DNA of 59,103 nt from Domibacillus sp. PGB-M46. GTDB taxonomy: Bacteria; Bacillota; Bacilli; Bacillales; Domibacillaceae. The notes below the pieces were generated by a model. The model searched no databases and was not told where the DNA came from. It was given only the letters and a program-made list of their open reading frames with translations. Location: assembly GCF_022668875.1 (NCBI RefSeq), contig NZ_JAKGCR010000027.1:1-59103 (forward strand). The letters are read 5' to 3'. The translations under genes were made by a program, and so were the position numbers. This document shows, piece after piece, positions 26,383 through 35,436 of the stretch (position 1 is its first letter; each line of letters begins with the position of its first letter).

Positions 26383-27762
26383 ATGGCTTCAGAAATGAAG
26401 GAAAAATGCGGGGTATTTGGCGTGTTCAATCATCCTAAAGCAGCCGATTTAACATATTACGGACTTCACGCCCTGCAGCACCGGGGCCAGGAGAGTGCAG
26501 GAATCGTGGTTAGCGATGGCAAGACTTTTAAACACCACCGCGGGATGGGATTGGTTACCCAGGTGTTTTCGCGTGATATTCTCGATGGGATGGGCGGGAA
26601 TATGGCTATTGGCCACGTTCGTTATTCAACCTCTGGGGAAAGCTTGCTGCAAAACGCACAGCCTCTCGTTTTTAAATATAGCGGAGGCGATCTGGCTGTG
26701 GCTCATAACGGCAATCTGGTAAATGCAAGGATAGAACGAAATGTGTTGCAGCAGCAGGGAAGCATCTTTCAAACAACAACTGATACAGAAATCATTGCCC
26801 ACCTTATTGCCCGTTCCAGTAAAAACGGATTTGAGGAGGCGGCTCCTGATATTCTTACACGAATCGATGGGTCTTTCGCTTTGCTTATCATGACAGAAAA
26901 ACAGATGCTCATTGCGCTGGATCGTCATGGATTGCGCCCTCTCAGCCTTGGAAGGATCGGTGAAGCGGTCATTGCTGCTTCAGAAACATGTGCTTTAAAT
27001 GCTGTTAATGCTGAGTTCTGGCGGGACGTGGAGCCTGGAGAATGGCTTCTTATTGACGAAGATGGTATTCGAACCGGACGATTCGCTCCGAAAAGTGAAT
27101 TATCTCTTTGTTCTTTTGAGTTTGTTTATTTTGCCCGGCCTGATAGCGTTATACACGGAAGAAGCATTTTGTCAATCCGAAAAGAATTAGGGAAAATTTT
27201 AGCAAAGGAACATCCTATACAAGCAGACGTGGTAGTCGCTGTTCCCGATTCTAGCATACCGGCAGCTATTGGTTTCGCCCAAGAATTAGGGGTTCCTTAT
27301 GAGATGGGTCTGATCAAAAATCCATATGTCGGCCGTTCATTTATAGAGCCTACCCAGGAACTGCGCGAATTGGCTGTTCGCCTTAAACTGAGTGCCGTTC
27401 AAGAAATTCTTGAAGGAAAAAGAGTGGTGCTTGTGGATGATTCGATTGTAAGAGGAACAACCAGTAAACGAATTGTCCAGTTGATTCGGCAAGCTGGCGC
27501 TAAAGAGGTTCATGTACGCATTAGTTCACCGATGGTTCGCAACCCTTGTTTTTATGGAGTGGATATGCCCACAAAAGAAGAGTTATTTGCCAATAGACTA
27601 GAGCATGAGGAAGCAATGGGCGAAGCGATTGGAGCGGATACTTTAGCTTTTTTAAGTACGGAAGGTTTGTTAAAAGCAGTGGGTGTGAACCTGGAAGAAA
27701 CCAGCAATCGTTGTATAGCTTGTTTCAGCGGGGCTTATCCGACCAATTTATATTTGAAGTGA
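26383..27762 (+). CDS. purF: Amidophosphoribosyltransferase
   Basis: First committed enzyme of purine synthesis: transfers ammonia from glutamine to PRPP, giving phosphoribosylamine. At 459 residues it is slightly shorter than B. subtilis PurF (476). The N-terminal nucleophile is Cys9 (KCGVFGVF), so an eight-residue propeptide must be removed. The glutaminase part has HALQHRGQESAGIV and HVRYSTSG; the PRPP loop is VVLVDDSIVRGTTSKR. The four iron-sulfur Cys ligands appear present (LCSFEF, NPCFYG, RCIAC). It stands alone, outside any pur operon, so it is probably a second copy or a relocated gene. Confidence 0.93.
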   Translation: MASEMKEKCGVFGVFNHPKAADLTYYGLHALQHRGQESAGIVVSDGKTFKHHRGMGLVTQVFSRDILDGMGGNMAIGHVRYSTSGESLLQNAQPLVFKYSGGDLAVAHNGNLVNARIERNVLQQQGSIFQTTTDTEIIAHLIARSSKNGFEEAAPDILTRIDGSFALLIMTEKQMLIALDRHGLRPLSLGRIGEAVIAASETCALNAVNAEFWRDVEPGEWLLIDEDGIRTGRFAPKSELSLCSFEFVYFARPDSVIHGRSILSIRKELGKILAKEHPIQADVVVAVPDSSIPAAIGFAQELGVPYEMGLIKNPYVGRSFIEPTQELRELAVRLKLSAVQEILEGKRVVLVDDSIVRGTTSKRIVQLIRQAGAKEVHVRISSPMVRNPCFYGVDMPTKEELFANRLEHEEAMGEAIGADTLAFLSTEGLLKAVGVNLEETSNRCIACFSGAYPTNLYLK

Positions 27763-27913
27763 GTAAGTGCCCGACAAAATTAATAGCTGCTGACTACCAA
27801 CCCAACAAGGCATGTGTTTACACTAATTATGCCTTGTTGAACTTTCAGGAAAAGACCATACTTTTGACTCCGCTTAATTGTAAATACAAGAAATTTACAG
27901 GTCTCCGTTTAAA

Positions 27914-28177
27914 TCATAAACTACTTATTTTTAGAGGAAATTCGTAATACTGATCGAGCTTTTCATATAGCTCTTCAAGGAATTCCTCTACTTCTTCCCG
28001 TTCATTCTGCCATTTTTGAATTTGATCTATTAACCCTTCAACCGATGTATTATGTAAATCGTGAATTACCCTTTGATCCACTTGTTCATATGTCTCGTCT
28101 ATCAAATCATCCAATTTATCCCGTGCTTGTTTCAAATCAGAAATTTGTTCCGTTAGCTGTTTGAGAAGGGGATTCAA
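27914..28177 (-). CDS. Hypothetical coiled-coil protein
   Basis: An 87-residue, highly charged protein that is almost entirely predicted helix with heptad character (QLTEQISDLKQARDKLDDLI and later REEVEEFLEELYEKLDQYY). It has no signal or membrane segment and is likely an oligomeric small cytoplasmic protein. I do not recognise the family. Confidence 0.55.
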   Translation of the reverse strand: MNPLLKQLTEQISDLKQARDKLDDLIDETYEQVDQRVIHDLHNTSVEGLIDQIQKWQNEREEVEEFLEELYEKLDQYYEFPLKISSL

Positions 28178-28423
28178 CTTTCATACCTCATTTCATTTTT
28201 ATTTCTATTGTTAAATTTGACGGAAAGGTACCGCTTTTATACCAATGATATCCCACTTAATTCTTTCTAATACAAAAGCAATTCAAGTTCCCTCAATATG
28301 TTTTTTACTCCCAAGTCTTGTCTGTTCATTAGCCAGTGGTATTTTACGGGGATTTCACCTATTATCAGTTCGTGTAATTCTTCTGACAACCGTTTGTTCG
28401 TCTGCTCTTTTTTATCACTTTCG

Positions 28424-28449
28424 GCGATTCATCCCCCACCTAGCAAGCT
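28424..28449 (+). repeat. Second copy of the IS-like end found at 46-71
   Basis: A 26-bp segment with one mismatch to 46-71 (core GATTCATCCCCCACC). The right arm of the hairpin present at the first copy is missing here, so the element is truncated. Confidence 0.5.
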
Positions 28450-28452
28450 GGA

Positions 28453-28687
28453 TCTTCTTTATCAGCAGGTTCCAGTGGCCAATCTATATATGGAACGGTT
28501 AAAAGACCGATGGATTATTCATATGAAAGATGCCCGGTTAAATGGTGTTTCTGTGGAGTTAGCTGACTTTATAAAACGTTCGGCTAAACAAGAACGTGTC
28601 GGTTATGTTCCGGAGTATGAGACGCTCAGTATTGAATCACAAGAGGAATTGCTGTCTGTTTCATTGTCCATCGATATTAAGGATTGA
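28453..28687 (+). pseudogene. C-terminal gene fragment, function unknown
   Basis: An open frame directly after the IS-like end. It reads QQVPVANLYMERLKDRWIIH then MKDARLNGVSVELADFI and ends ...LLSVSLSIDIKD. It has the look of a real protein C-terminus of about 75 residues that lost its N-terminal part when the mobile element inserted or recombined. The family is not recognised. Confidence 0.45.
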
Positions 28688-28810
28688 CTGCGAAAAAAAG
28701 TGAATAGACAGGCAAGAGTATGCAGGATATTGCTACGGAGATCCTCGAAGAAGTTTATAAACATGAACAAGGTTAAAGCGGAGATAATGTTAATCACTTT
28801 CAAGAATTCA

Positions 28811-28858
28811 AATAAAGTAAAAGAACTGACTTATCTGAGTCAGTTCTTTTACTTTATT
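28811..28858. terminator. Strong bidirectional terminator
   Basis: A 20-bp perfect stem (AATAAAGTAAAAGAACTGAC with its complement) and an 8-nt loop. The following 28859-29351 is A+T-rich and shows no gene. Confidence 0.8.
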
Positions 28859-29351
28859 TCTGTAATTGTTTGGTCCCAATTTTGGTGAAGTGGAGAACCT
28901 ATTTCAAAAGCTACGTGGAAAGAACCATATGATTTGAACCGCTGTATATTTAACATAAGTTTCGTACAGAAAGGTTTTCCGTCAAATGCAAAATCTGCTG
29001 GGATTTCTTTTAAATAAAGTTATATTTGAATTTACACATGATAAAAAAACATATACAGAATGTGAATGAATGCATACATACAACATTTTTAACGATTTTT
29101 AATGTTTATTTTTAACAATTGAACCGAATAGGCTCACTCCGATACCTGTTGTAGCGTACTATTATTTGCGAAATGTAAAACTATATAACTAAAGTAAAAA
29201 TATAAATATGCCTTAACAGAAACACATAAAACCATGCTCAATTTGGGATTTGCAGTTTATTAAAAAGAATGTCACACTTTAAAAAATTAGCAATTGGAAT
29301 GAATCAAGACGACTGAAAATCACTATCCTCTGGAGGAATAAAACCCCTTTA

Positions 29352-29795
29352 CTATATTTTAGCAATCAATGGACTACGTTGTTTAATCTCTTGTATTGAT
29401 AGATACAAACTATAATTCCCATAATCGAGAATCTTATTAAGGAAAAGATTTAATTTCTCTTGGGAATTAACTTTTATTTTTAAATGGTAACAGCCTTCTC
29501 CTGATACTCGATGAGCTTCAACCACCTCATTTTGATTATTAATAAAACGTATAAAAGAATCATGGTTTGCTGTTTTCATATAAATAACGACAAACGCTGT
29601 ATAAGAAAGTCCTAATTTCATTTCATCAACTATTAGAGAATAGGCTTTAATTACACCACTTTCCTCAAGTTTTTTAATACGATTCCCTACTGCCTGCCCC
29701 GTCATATGAATTTGTTTCCCCAAGTCTTTCCATTGAACCCGTGAATTTTCGGTTAGTAACCGAAGGATTTGAAAATCAATGTTATCAAGTTCCAT
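29352..29795 (-). CDS. Lrp/AsnC family regulator
   Basis: A 147-residue feast-famine regulator. The N-terminal HTH (LDNIDFQILRLLTENSRVQW and GQAVGNRIKKLEESGVIKAY) is followed by the RAM ligand-binding domain (EAHRVSGEGCYHLKIKVNS). Such proteins form octamers that respond to amino acids or similar effectors. It is divergent from the isochorismatase-like gene (121 bp between starts), so it probably controls that gene and itself. Confidence 0.9.
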   Translation of the reverse strand: MELDNIDFQILRLLTENSRVQWKDLGKQIHMTGQAVGNRIKKLEESGVIKAYSLIVDEMKLGLSYTAFVVIYMKTANHDSFIRFINNQNEVVEAHRVSGEGCYHLKIKVNSQEKLNLFLNKILDYGNYSLYLSIQEIKQRSPLIAKI

Positions 29796-29916
29796 AATAA
29801 ATTCCTTTCATTATGAAATGATTTAATACAAAAGTGTTTCATCAAAGTATCGATGAAAATCAAGGTATTGTATATCATCATACTTGTAATAATAATTTTT
29901 TAATGAGGTGGATAAA

Positions 29917-30465
29917 ATGAGTACAGCTTTAATCATTGTCGATATACAAAACGACTATTTTCCAAATGGAAAAATGGAGTTAAGCAATCCTGATAAAGCA
30001 GCTGATAATGCTGCTAAAGTTCTTGAGTGGTTTAGACAAAATAATAAAGATAATATTTTTCATGTTCAGCATATCGCAGGCAGTCCAGAGTTAGGCTTCT
30101 TTCTTCCAAATACAGAGGGAGCTGCAATACATCAAACTGTTCTACCATTAGAACACGAAAATCTTATCGTAAAAAATTTCCCTAACAGCTTTTTAAAGAC
30201 TGATTTGGAAAGCAAATTAAGAGAAAAAGGTGTAACCAAGGTAGTGGTTGTAGGTATGATGACGCATATGTGTATTGATGCAACAGTCAGAGCTGCAGTG
30301 GATCTGGGCTTTGAAACAACACTTATTGAAGATGCCTGTGCGACAAGGGACTTATCTTATCAAGATAAGGTCGTGCCAGCTGAACAGGTTCATTATGCTT
30401 TTGTCAGCGCACTTAAAAGTATGTATGCCAATGTTACTTCGACTGAGGATTTTCTACAACAATAA
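29917..30465 (+). CDS. Isochorismatase-family cysteine hydrolase
   Basis: A 182-residue cytoplasmic hydrolase with the Asp-Lys-Cys triad of the family: Asp9 in IIVDIQNDYF, Lys in IVKNFPNSF near residue 88, and Cys in MMTHMCIDATVRAA near 115. The cis-peptide region GMMTHM precedes the Cys. Substrates in the family include nicotinamide, ureidoacrylate and isochorismate. The ATG at 29917 is chosen over an upstream GTG because GAGG is 8 nt before it. It is divergent from the Lrp-type regulator and ends at a strong terminator. Confidence 0.9.
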   Translation: MSTALIIVDIQNDYFPNGKMELSNPDKAADNAAKVLEWFRQNNKDNIFHVQHIAGSPELGFFLPNTEGAAIHQTVLPLEHENLIVKNFPNSFLKTDLESKLREKGVTKVVVVGMMTHMCIDATVRAAVDLGFETTLIEDACATRDLSYQDKVVPAEQVHYAFVSALKSMYANVTSTEDFLQQ

Positions 30466-30519
30466 GCTAAAAAGATCTTGAAAACAACTAAAGAGCCTGG
30501 TAAATTTCGTAAAGAGTCC

Positions 30520-30564
30520 AGCTTGCAGACAAAGATTTTAATTTGAAAATAGTGTCTGCAAGCT
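30520..30564 (+). terminator. Terminator after the isochorismatase-like gene
   Basis: AGCTTGCAGACA pairs perfectly with TGTCTGCAAGCT and is followed by TTTTCTTTC. Confidence 0.8.
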
Positions 30565-30630
30565 TTTTCTTTCTATGTTTGGATTGTCATTTTCCACATG
30601 AATGTCATTGACCTCTTTTCGCTTTATCGT

Positions 30631-30846
30631 TCAGAGTATCTCGAAATAATCGGGCAATTTCTTCGTTAACTGCAGTCCTTTTTCCTTTAACTCTGGAGGG
30701 ATCATTGTATTTTTAGGATTAGTGCTACTGTAGTATGCATTTGGCCAGCTGAAAGTCAGTCTCCAAAACGGGTCTTTAATAAACATTAGCGCCATAGTTC
30801 TTACGCCTGATTTCAGAAAGAGATCCTTTTTATCTCTGTTTTTCAT
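30631..30846 (-). CDS. Hypothetical small protein
   Basis: A 71-residue basic protein beginning MKNRDKKDLFLKSGVRTMAL. The ATG at 30846 has CCAGGAG seven bases upstream, which decides this start over a longer open frame. It is Pro/Asn-rich in the second half (SSTNPKNTMIPPELKEKG). No family is recognised. The upstream frame overlaps it by 17 bp. Confidence 0.45.
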   Translation of the reverse strand: MKNRDKKDLFLKSGVRTMALMFIKDPFWRLTFSWPNAYYSSTNPKNTMIPPELKEKGLQLTKKLPDYFEIL

Positions 30847-31114
30847 AGGACACTCCTGGTATTTTATTAATTCGCTTTTGCAAAATTCCCCTGCTAAAAA
30901 CACGTAAGAATGACCCCATAATTTCCATATCCTGCACGAATTTGGACATCTTGGAATCAATGCTGCGAGAATTTTGGTTCCCTCTGCATTTGTCTTCACT
31001 ACATATTTCGCATTTAGAACTTGCCAGAACAGCAAAAAAGCTGCGGGGTAAACCTCGAAGCGTCATAAGAAATGTAGATATTATCATGATCTTAAAGAAA
31101 AGACACAAAACCAT
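30830..31114 (-). CDS. Hypothetical small protein, doubtful
   Basis: A 94-codon frame with a hydrophobic start and a Cys-containing middle (SSKCEICSEDKCRGNQ). It overlaps the start of the next small gene by 17 bp. It may be a genuine partner or the decayed end of a larger gene. No function is suggested. Confidence 0.25.
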   Translation of the reverse strand: MVLCLFFKIMIISTFLMTLRGLPRSFFAVLASSKCEICSEDKCRGNQNSRSIDSKMSKFVQDMEIMGSFLRVFSRGILQKRINKIPGVSYEKQR

Positions 31115-31366
31115 TACTAGAAAAAGGGTAGCATAGATGGATAAGTCAGGAGTTAAACAACTTCAAAAACCTTGATAAATCAATGTATTTATTGACTACA
31201 TGTAGCCAATAAACTACAACTTTCTCCAACAATATTTTGTTAAATGGTAATTAATGTGTTTCCTTGAATTACCTAGTTTAGGAATCTCTACTTTTGGGGC
31301 TCCTTTAATTGGTTAGTTTGGCGACCGGTCAGTTAAAGGAGTAGAGCGGGGATAATACAAATCCTT

Positions 31367-31650
31367 GTGAACCTCCCCACCTAGATCAAAGATTTTGATG
31401 AAGCATCCCTTATCTTGAATACGGTACAGCATCAGCGGATTAAGCTTCCCTCAGAAGCCCGAGTGCATCATGGAGACTAATGAACGAAGACAAGGTCTGG
31501 GATGTCCTTATTGCCAGCTCAGGGACTTTTGCCTGAAGAGACAACCATTTCGTTTCCGAATTGAATTTTTGAAAAGCCCGGATAAAGTAACGGGCGCCGA
31601 TGTTATAAGAGGCAGATAAATCCGCGTGTTAGGCTTTGCCTGTTGAAAAC
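31367..31650 (-). mobile_element. TnpB 3'-end and omegaRNA-like relic A
   Basis: Read on the minus strand, this encodes ADLSASYNIGARYFIR, which matches the conserved C-terminus of IS200/IS605-family TnpB (NADLNASYNIGARYFIRE), then QAKVPELA. After the coding part comes a structured non-coding segment ending GGTGGGGAGGTTCAC, typical of the element's right end and of the omegaRNA 3' end. The rest of TnpB is missing and stops interrupt the frame. Three further copies lie at 56525, 57779 and 58480. Confidence 0.8.
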
Positions 31651-31803
31651 TTGGCAAGGTCTTATCATAAGGACAATCAATTTTGAGCCATACAATTTGC
31701 TTTCGGTTAAAAGGCTGACCATGATACTCCTCATGCTTAATAACTTGGGATAAGAAGCATTGCTTTCGTTACTGAATAAATTAGTAAATGGTTACAGGGA
31801 AAA

Positions 31804-31824
31804 ACCCCATTTTAAAAATGGGGT
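31804..31824. other. Hairpin in a gene-free stretch (31651-32005)
   Basis: ACCCCATTTT and AAAATGGGGT are complementary, with T-rich sequence on the minus strand side; a possible terminator. No gene is seen in 31651-32005. Confidence 0.45.
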
Positions 31825-32005
31825 CTTAACGCGGGCAGTATCCAACCATGTTTAATCGAGTTAGTGAGTCTCCAGAATGATGATAGAAGTGAGGCCTATC
31901 GGCATTAAGCCTGCTAGTCCAGCTGTCCCTGATTGCTCATGCTCATCTCTGTATTATTGCTTGAGGCAGCTATATGGATTTTATGGCTGCTTGGTCCTTT
32001 ATGGA

Positions 32006-34180
32006 TTACATTGACGGCTTGAATGCATCATCCAGCTGCCGAGCCATAAGAGCAGCAAAATGCTCGCGTGTCAGATTAACTCCCGGTTTAAAAGAGCCGT
32101 CTTTATAGCCAGCTGTAATACGGTTTGAAGCTAAGGAGGACACATAATTGTGTGCCCAATGGTTTTTTGGCACATCTGAAAACCCTGTCGGATAGTTTCC
32201 TTTCAAATTATAAGCAAGCGCAAGCATTTTAGCGGCCTGGGCACGTGTTAGCTGTCCGTTCGGATCGAACGTTTTTTGTCCTTGTGAATTCGTTTTCCCA
32301 CTAATAAACCCGAGTTCTACAGCTTTTGCAACTTCTGCATATCCGTAATCTTCCGGTTGAATGTCTAAGAATCCAGGGTTTGGAACATGGTTAAAGTTCA
32401 CAATTCCCTTTTCTCTTAAGATCATTTGTACAACTTCCAGCCTTGTGATGGAATCCTTCGGCTTGAAATACCCGCCCTCATGACCTTTAATGATTCTTCT
32501 TGAGGCTAAGAAATGAATTTCGTCCTTAAAAGAAATGACGTCTTTAAATTCTGTTTCAGTATCAACTTGAAAATTAGGTGTTGTTTCAGGTACAGTTCTT
32601 GCTTTTGTTGCCTGCTCAAAAGAATAAGCTAGTCCAAATAATGTTTGTTCACTGTATGCCGAACCCAAAAAAGAAATCCCTACAGGTAAATCTTCCTTCG
32701 TAGCCCCAGCCGGGACCGTAATTTCAGGAAACCCGGTAGCCGATGCTATATAACCAGCAGCGTATGTATCATATGCTTCACATACATAGGTCGGGTCTTC
32801 CTTATCGTATCTAGGAGAAGCTGGGCATGACAGGGTTGGAAAGACAATTGCATCTAAATTATTTTCTTTTAGTATTGTCTGTACTTCATTACGTACTTCA
32901 GGTATTTCCTTCATCAGTATGTTGTTATATTCCGGGGTATCCTTAAATACTGCTTGTGCCAGATCTTCCTTTAACCCTTCAAGCCGCGCCGGGTTAACAG
33001 GGGTTTCCGAGTTTACAACTTCTGGTGATTCCATGATTTTTATAACTTCTTCAAGCGTTTTCGGCTGACCTTCTGGAAGCCGGCTAAGATATTCTTCAAA
33101 TTGGGATTTGAAATCTGCACTGTTAATCGGCCCAATAACAGGCGTCCAAAGATATTTCGTATTTTCAGAGAAAGATACTGGGACAACCTCTGCGCCTAGT
33201 TCTTCCATAGTCTCCAATGCTTTATTGTTAATTGAATCTACTTCAGCATTGTCTCCAAAAAATTCCCTCACTACTCCGATGCGAGCGTCCTGCAGAGCAT
33301 CTTTGTTTAAATCTGCACTGTAATCTTCAATAATATGGCCTGCTGACTTCATTGTTTGAGGATCATTTCGATCGACTCCGGCCATAAAACTCAGCGCAAT
33401 AGCTGTATCTGTTACCGTCCTCGCCATGGGGCCAGTCGTATCAAATGCCAAAGAAGAAGGAATGACGCCGCTTCGGCTTGTTAAGCCAAGAGTAGGTCTA
33501 ATTCCAACCAATCCAGTGACATTTGATGGCCCTCTGATGGAGCCCGATGTATCTGTGCCTAAACCGAATACGGCAAAGTTCGCAGCAACTGCTGCGGCAG
33601 TGCCGCTGCTAGAACCAGAAGCATCCCGATTTAAATTGTACGGGTTTAAAGTCAAACCACCCAAGGAACTGTATCCTAATCTGCCATATGATGCGGCAAG
33701 CTCCGATAAATTTGCTTTGGCAATAATAATGGCACCTGCATCGGTCAGTTTTTTAATGGTAAACGCATCTTGAGTGGGATACGCATTTTTTAGCGCAACA
33801 GAACCAGCTGTATTAGGCAGTCCTTTTACGTCATAATTGTCCTTAACAACAATAGGAATACCATGGAGCTTGCTTCTCGGCCCCTTACTTTTTCTTTCTG
33901 CGTCCAGCTTTTTGGCTGTTTCGAGTGCTTGACTGTTGAGTGTTGTAATGGCATTTATTGTGGGCCCTTTTTTATCGTAAGCTTCAATTCGTTCTAAATA
34001 ATAATGAACGAGCTCCTCAGAGGTAATCTCATTGTTATCTAAAGCAGCCGAGATTTCATCAATGCTTTTTTCAAACGGATCAAATTGAATTTCCTCTGCG
34101 GAAACATTTGATATTGGCATTAAGAGAATGATGAAAATAAAAGTGATAACAAATTTGAATGGATCGTTCTTTCTAAACAT
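32006..34180 (-). CDS. Secreted amidase with three SLH domains
   Basis: A 724-residue exported enzyme. A signal peptide (ITFIFIILLMPISNVSA) is followed by an amidase-signature domain of about 500 residues. The Lys-cisSer-Ser catalytic triad is visible: Lys in VVKDNYDVKGLPNTAG, Ser-rich loop GSSSGTAAAV, and Ser in GTDTSGSIRGPSNVTGLVG. The last ~170 residues form three S-layer homology repeats (for example GYFKPKDSITRLEVVQM, TFDPNGQLTRAQAAKM, SFKPGVNLTREHFAAL), which should anchor it to cell-wall polymers. The ATG at 34180 is chosen because GGAGG is 7 nt before it. The amide substrate is unknown. Confidence 0.92.
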   Translation of the reverse strand: MFRKNDPFKFVITFIFIILLMPISNVSAEEIQFDPFEKSIDEISAALDNNEITSEELVHYYLERIEAYDKKGPTINAITTLNSQALETAKKLDAERKSKGPRSKLHGIPIVVKDNYDVKGLPNTAGSVALKNAYPTQDAFTIKKLTDAGAIIIAKANLSELAASYGRLGYSSLGGLTLNPYNLNRDASGSSSGTAAAVAANFAVFGLGTDTSGSIRGPSNVTGLVGIRPTLGLTSRSGVIPSSLAFDTTGPMARTVTDTAIALSFMAGVDRNDPQTMKSAGHIIEDYSADLNKDALQDARIGVVREFFGDNAEVDSINNKALETMEELGAEVVPVSFSENTKYLWTPVIGPINSADFKSQFEEYLSRLPEGQPKTLEEVIKIMESPEVVNSETPVNPARLEGLKEDLAQAVFKDTPEYNNILMKEIPEVRNEVQTILKENNLDAIVFPTLSCPASPRYDKEDPTYVCEAYDTYAAGYIASATGFPEITVPAGATKEDLPVGISFLGSAYSEQTLFGLAYSFEQATKARTVPETTPNFQVDTETEFKDVISFKDEIHFLASRRIIKGHEGGYFKPKDSITRLEVVQMILREKGIVNFNHVPNPGFLDIQPEDYGYAEVAKAVELGFISGKTNSQGQKTFDPNGQLTRAQAAKMLALAYNLKGNYPTGFSDVPKNHWAHNYVSSLASNRITAGYKDGSFKPGVNLTREHFAALMARQLDDAFKPSM

Positions 34181-34282
34181 TATATTTCCTCCAAAAGTTA
34201 TTTCCTGCTTCTGCAGTTTAATTAAACCTTTCATACTCCTTTCATGATAGTTATGTATACTTTAAATCTTGTAAGTACTACT

Positions 34283-34489
34283 TTATTCATAAAATAAATT
34301 TAAATCACAAAGCATGTCAGATAATCTGACATTTTTTTGGATCGTAACATCTTTATGAATATCCAGGCAGGATGCTTCTACCCTTGAAGAATGAGAAGGA
34401 ATTAAATCTTTTATATCATAGATAGAACTTTCGAATGAACACCCAAAAACCTTTGATATTCCCTGTGCATTTCTAATGCTTCTTCTCAC
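34283..34489 (-). CDS. Hypothetical small protein, doubtful
   Basis: A 68-codon frame with a GTG start and no ribosome binding site, directly downstream of the Spo0E-like gene. It contains three Cys. It may be non-coding or a decayed gene; no family is recognised. Confidence 0.2.
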   Translation of the reverse strand: MRRSIRNAQGISKVFGCSFESSIYDIKDLIPSHSSRVEASCLDIHKDVTIQKNVRLSDMLCDLNLFYE

Positions 34490-34517
34490 AAAGTTGACAT
34501 AATAGAGATTTTTTCAT

Positions 34518-34745
34518 CTAAAAATTCTCATGCTTGCTGATTATAGAGTTGAGTATCTGTAAATCTAATGTGGAGGAACGAATTTCAGAGATCAATTTTT
34601 GCATCAGTATAATTTTCTTATCCAGTTGTTGGCTGATTTTTAAGATACCCGGATCGGAGAAATCCGTGTTTTTCGCTAATTTGTACATATCGTAACGATC
34701 CTCTTCTATACTCTTTCTTAAATCTAGCGCGCTCTTTAAAAGCAT
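34518..34745 (-). CDS. Spo0E-family aspartyl-phosphate phosphatase
   Basis: A 75-residue helical-hairpin protein with the family signature SQQLDKKI in the second helix, preceded by MYKLAKNTDFSDPGILK. Spo0E-type proteins remove phosphate from Spo0A~P and so delay sporulation. AGAAAGGAAATAAG lies before the ATG. A copy on a plasmid could alter the host's timing of sporulation; that is an inference. Confidence 0.75.
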   Translation of the reverse strand: MLLKSALDLRKSIEEDRYDMYKLAKNTDFSDPGILKISQQLDKKIILMQKLISEIRSSTLDLQILNSIISKHENF

Positions 34746-34865
34746 AAATCTTATTTCCTTTCTCCCTATTAACTTTCACAGAATAAATACAAGTTTTAAC
34801 TGAACACTTATATAACCTTTTATTTATGCGAGTATAGTTGTTAACATTAGCCTAAATAATCAAAG

Positions 34866-34916
34866 AAAAGAGCTGAAATCCAAATTTTTAGATAAAGCTT
34901 GTATTTCAGCTCTTTT
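34866..34916. terminator. Bidirectional terminator
   Basis: AAAAGAGCTGAAAT pairs perfectly with ATTTCAGCTCTTTT. The following 34917-35436 holds no intact gene; the minus strand there shows short protein-like pieces broken by stops, suggesting a decayed gene I cannot identify. Confidence 0.65.
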
Positions 34917-35436
34917 TCCCATTACGTATTTAGCAAGAAGCTTAAACATTGCCTAAAGTAAAATTAGGAGCAGGAAAGTTGATCATTTCCGAAAGAATCC
35001 TGCATCCTTACATTTCCCTTTATGGTATGCTAAGCACTCTAGGAACTTTTATTCTATATATCCACCAGTACTCAAACATTTCGTCCGCGTGGCAGCTTAC
35101 TTCTGCCTTCTTAACACAAAATAAAGGCTTTTTTCTGCTGCTCAATTGCCTCTAAGTCTCCATCTTATTACTCGGATGTCCCAACATCTCTTTTGCCGCA
35201 GTCAGGAAATTAACATCTTCTTTTTCCTCTATAATACGATGATTAAAATTTAGTGCAATCTGCACCTTTTACCTTCGCCCACTTCTGCTGATTTCGTTTG
35301 CATTTTATGCATACCAGGATTCTCCACTTACACAATGTTTAAGTTTGATATTGATAGCATAGATTTCACTATGTTGATTTCTTTTAACGTATTTGCCAAA
35401 TCCCCTCATGGAAACCGCTTTCAATATTAGTTTACG

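Noticed and set aside
34949-35155. A 68-codon plus-strand gene
   Set aside because: No ribosome binding site; the minus strand shows a decayed coding stretch instead.
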